Shown here one piece after another: positions 5,633 to 6,876 of a DNA stretch of 6,876 nt; the first letter of the stretch is position 1; each line of letters opens with the position of its first letter. Position numbers and translations under genes: made by a program. The notes below the pieces were generated by a model. It did no database searches. It saw nothing but the letters and a program-made list of their open reading frames with translations, and was not told the DNA's origin. Source of the stretch: Pseudomonadota bacterium (lineage in GTDB: Bacteria; Pseudomonadota; Alphaproteobacteria; Sphingomonadales; Sphingomonadaceae); NCBI GenBank assembly GCA_023433445.1, contig JAEZCS010000126.1:1-6876 (forward strand), written 5' to 3'.

Positions 5633-6876
5633 ATGATCGAGACGGGTTCTCTGCTTCAAGCAGCAACAGCAACGACGCTTGGACGCAGGCGCGCCATCCT
5701 GTTCATGCTGGGATGCATTTATTTCCTGAATTTCCTAGATCGACAGATTATCCTGATCCTGCAGGAGCCGATCCGCGAAGAGTTCAGCCTGTCGGATACG
5801 CAACTGGGACTGATGACGGGGAGTGCTTTCGGTCTGCTTTATACCTTGCTCGGCATGCCGCTGGCGCGCTTGCTTGACAAGGGCGTGAACCGCACCCGTT
5901 TCATAGGTGCAATCACGGTGATGTGGAGCACGATGACCGTCATATGTGGTTTCGCTCGCAGCTTCACTCAACTGTTTTTCGCCCGCATAGGTGTAGGCAT
6001 GGCCGAAGCCGGCTTCACGCCAGCTGCGCACTCGCTGATCTCGGACATGTACGCCCCTGTGGATCGGCCGCGGGCCATCGGCCTGTTCGCACTGAGCGTG
6101 CCGATTGGCGGCATGGCTGGACTCTTGATCGGTGGCATCCTCGCACAGACTTATGACTGGCGGGTAGCGCTATTTGTGGCCGGGACACCGGGAATAGCTA
6201 TGGCGGCGCTCTTCGTACTGATTTCACGTGAGCCGGCCCGCGGCCGCACCGAATCCGCAAGCCTCACGAAAATGCCCGCCGCCCAGCTTGGCATGATGCA
6301 GTCGGTCGCCTTGCTCCTCAGACGTCCAGCGTTTCGGCACGTGATCCTGAGCACCTCTGTCTGTGCCTTTGCGCAAGCAGGTATCACTGCATGGCTCCCC
6401 AGCTTTCTGCTGCGCGCGCATGGCATGCAACTATCACAAGTCGGCCTGTCGCTGGGGCTGCTGACAGGCATCTGCGGAGTTATCGGGACTTTCGGCGGAG
6501 GATGGCAGGCGACGTTCATGGCGCGCGGCGGGGATCATCGCATGCTACTGCTGCCCATGTTTGGGGCTCTCGCTTCAGTACCGCTGTTCGCGATTGCCTT
6601 TATGGGCACGGGTTGGGCCCGCGTGGAGCTTCTGCTGGCTCTTCCATTAATCCTGGGAGGTTTATGGACAGCACCATCCATCGCATTGACGCAAAATCTC
6701 GCGCCTGTGACCATGAGGGCGCAGGCGAGCGCCGTTTATGTCATCGGTGCCAACCTGATCGGCGTGTCGACGGGTCCGCTCGCAGTCGGTCTCGCCAGCG
6801 ACCTATTTGCGACGTATACAAATAGCAGCGTGACTGGATTGCGACTGGCGTTGATCGCGGTTGCATTCGTTCTGCT
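5633..6876 (+). CDS. MFS transporter, Spinster-like, C-terminus beyond the window
   Basis: Reading from ATG at 5633, 414 codons are open to the right edge with no stop. The protein is a major facilitator superfamily carrier of the inner membrane. Helix 1 carries YFLNFLDRQI (30-39), typical of Spinster-like and related organic-acid members. A variant motif A follows helix 2 (GMPLARLLDKGVNRTR, 74-89), and ARIGVGMAEAGFTPAAHSLI (117-136) matches the helix 4 region. A hydrophilic loop at about 199-232 separates the two halves, and hydrophobic helices continue to the edge. Roughly the last helix and tail are missing. The start is the only ATG after the in-frame stop at 5546; its ribosome site (AAGG, ten bases upstream) is weak, so translation may depend on a shared message. 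It follows the receptor by 133 bases on the same strand. Likely role: uptake of the cluster's substrate, although export cannot be excluded. Confidence 0.92.
   Translation, partial: MIETGSLLQAATATTLGRRRAILFMLGCIYFLNFLDRQIILILQEPIREEFSLSDTQLGLMTGSAFGLLYTLLGMPLARLLDKGVNRTRFIGAITVMWSTMTVICGFARSFTQLFFARIGVGMAEAGFTPAAHSLISDMYAPVDRPRAIGLFALSVPIGGMAGLLIGGILAQTYDWRVALFVAGTPGIAMAALFVLISREPARGRTESASLTKMPAAQLGMMQSVALLLRRPAFRHVILSTSVCAFAQAGITAWLPSFLLRAHGMQLSQVGLSLGLLTGICGVIGTFGGGWQATFMARGGDHRMLLLPMFGALASVPLFAIAFMGTGWARVELLLALPLILGGLWTAPSIALTQNLAPVTMRAQASAVYVIGANLIGVSTGPLAVGLASDLFATYTNSSVTGLRLALIAVAFVL

Noticed and set aside
5593..5877. Rightward open frame (94 codons) at the start of the transporter region
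   Set aside because: It overlaps the MFS gene in another frame; the MFS frame has clear family motifs and membrane helices and continues to the window edge.

Overview
The window looks like accessory chromosomal or plasmid DNA of a Gram-negative alphaproteobacterium, most likely a sphingomonad (Sphingobium, Novosphingobium or Sphingopyxis type). The basis is a TonB-dependent receptor with a TonB box of the DIVVTARR type, and the pairing of such a receptor with catabolic genes, a MarR regulator and a Spinster-like MFS carrier. Genus and substrate are inferred, not shown.

Layout. A leftward unit starts at about 2422 and reads: an MmgE/PrpD-family enzyme (1007-2422), a short-chain dehydrogenase (191-973), and possibly a third gene running off the left edge. 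A rightward unit reads: a MarR-family regulator (2574-3062), an outer-membrane TonB-dependent receptor (3199-5499), and an inner-membrane MFS transporter (5633 to the right edge, incomplete). The two units diverge from an AT-rich intergenic region at 2423-2573. No rRNA, tRNA, CRISPR array, insertion sequence or phage gene is recognisable.

The most striking feature outside the genes is a 12-base sequence, TTGTATAATACA, present identically at 2484-2495 (between prpD and marR) and at 3105-3116 (between marR and the receptor). Its core TGTAT-A-ATACA is a perfect palindrome. In the first copy it overlaps -10-like hexamers in both directions; in the second it carries a -10-like hexamer for the receptor. 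The simplest reading is an operator for the MarR protein encoded between the copies, controlling the catabolic operon, its own gene and the receptor.

Working model (inference): the receptor imports a ligand across the outer membrane, the MFS protein carries it or a related compound across the inner membrane, the PrpD-fold enzyme and the dehydrogenase act on it, and the MarR protein senses it or an intermediate. The substrate cannot be told from the sequence.
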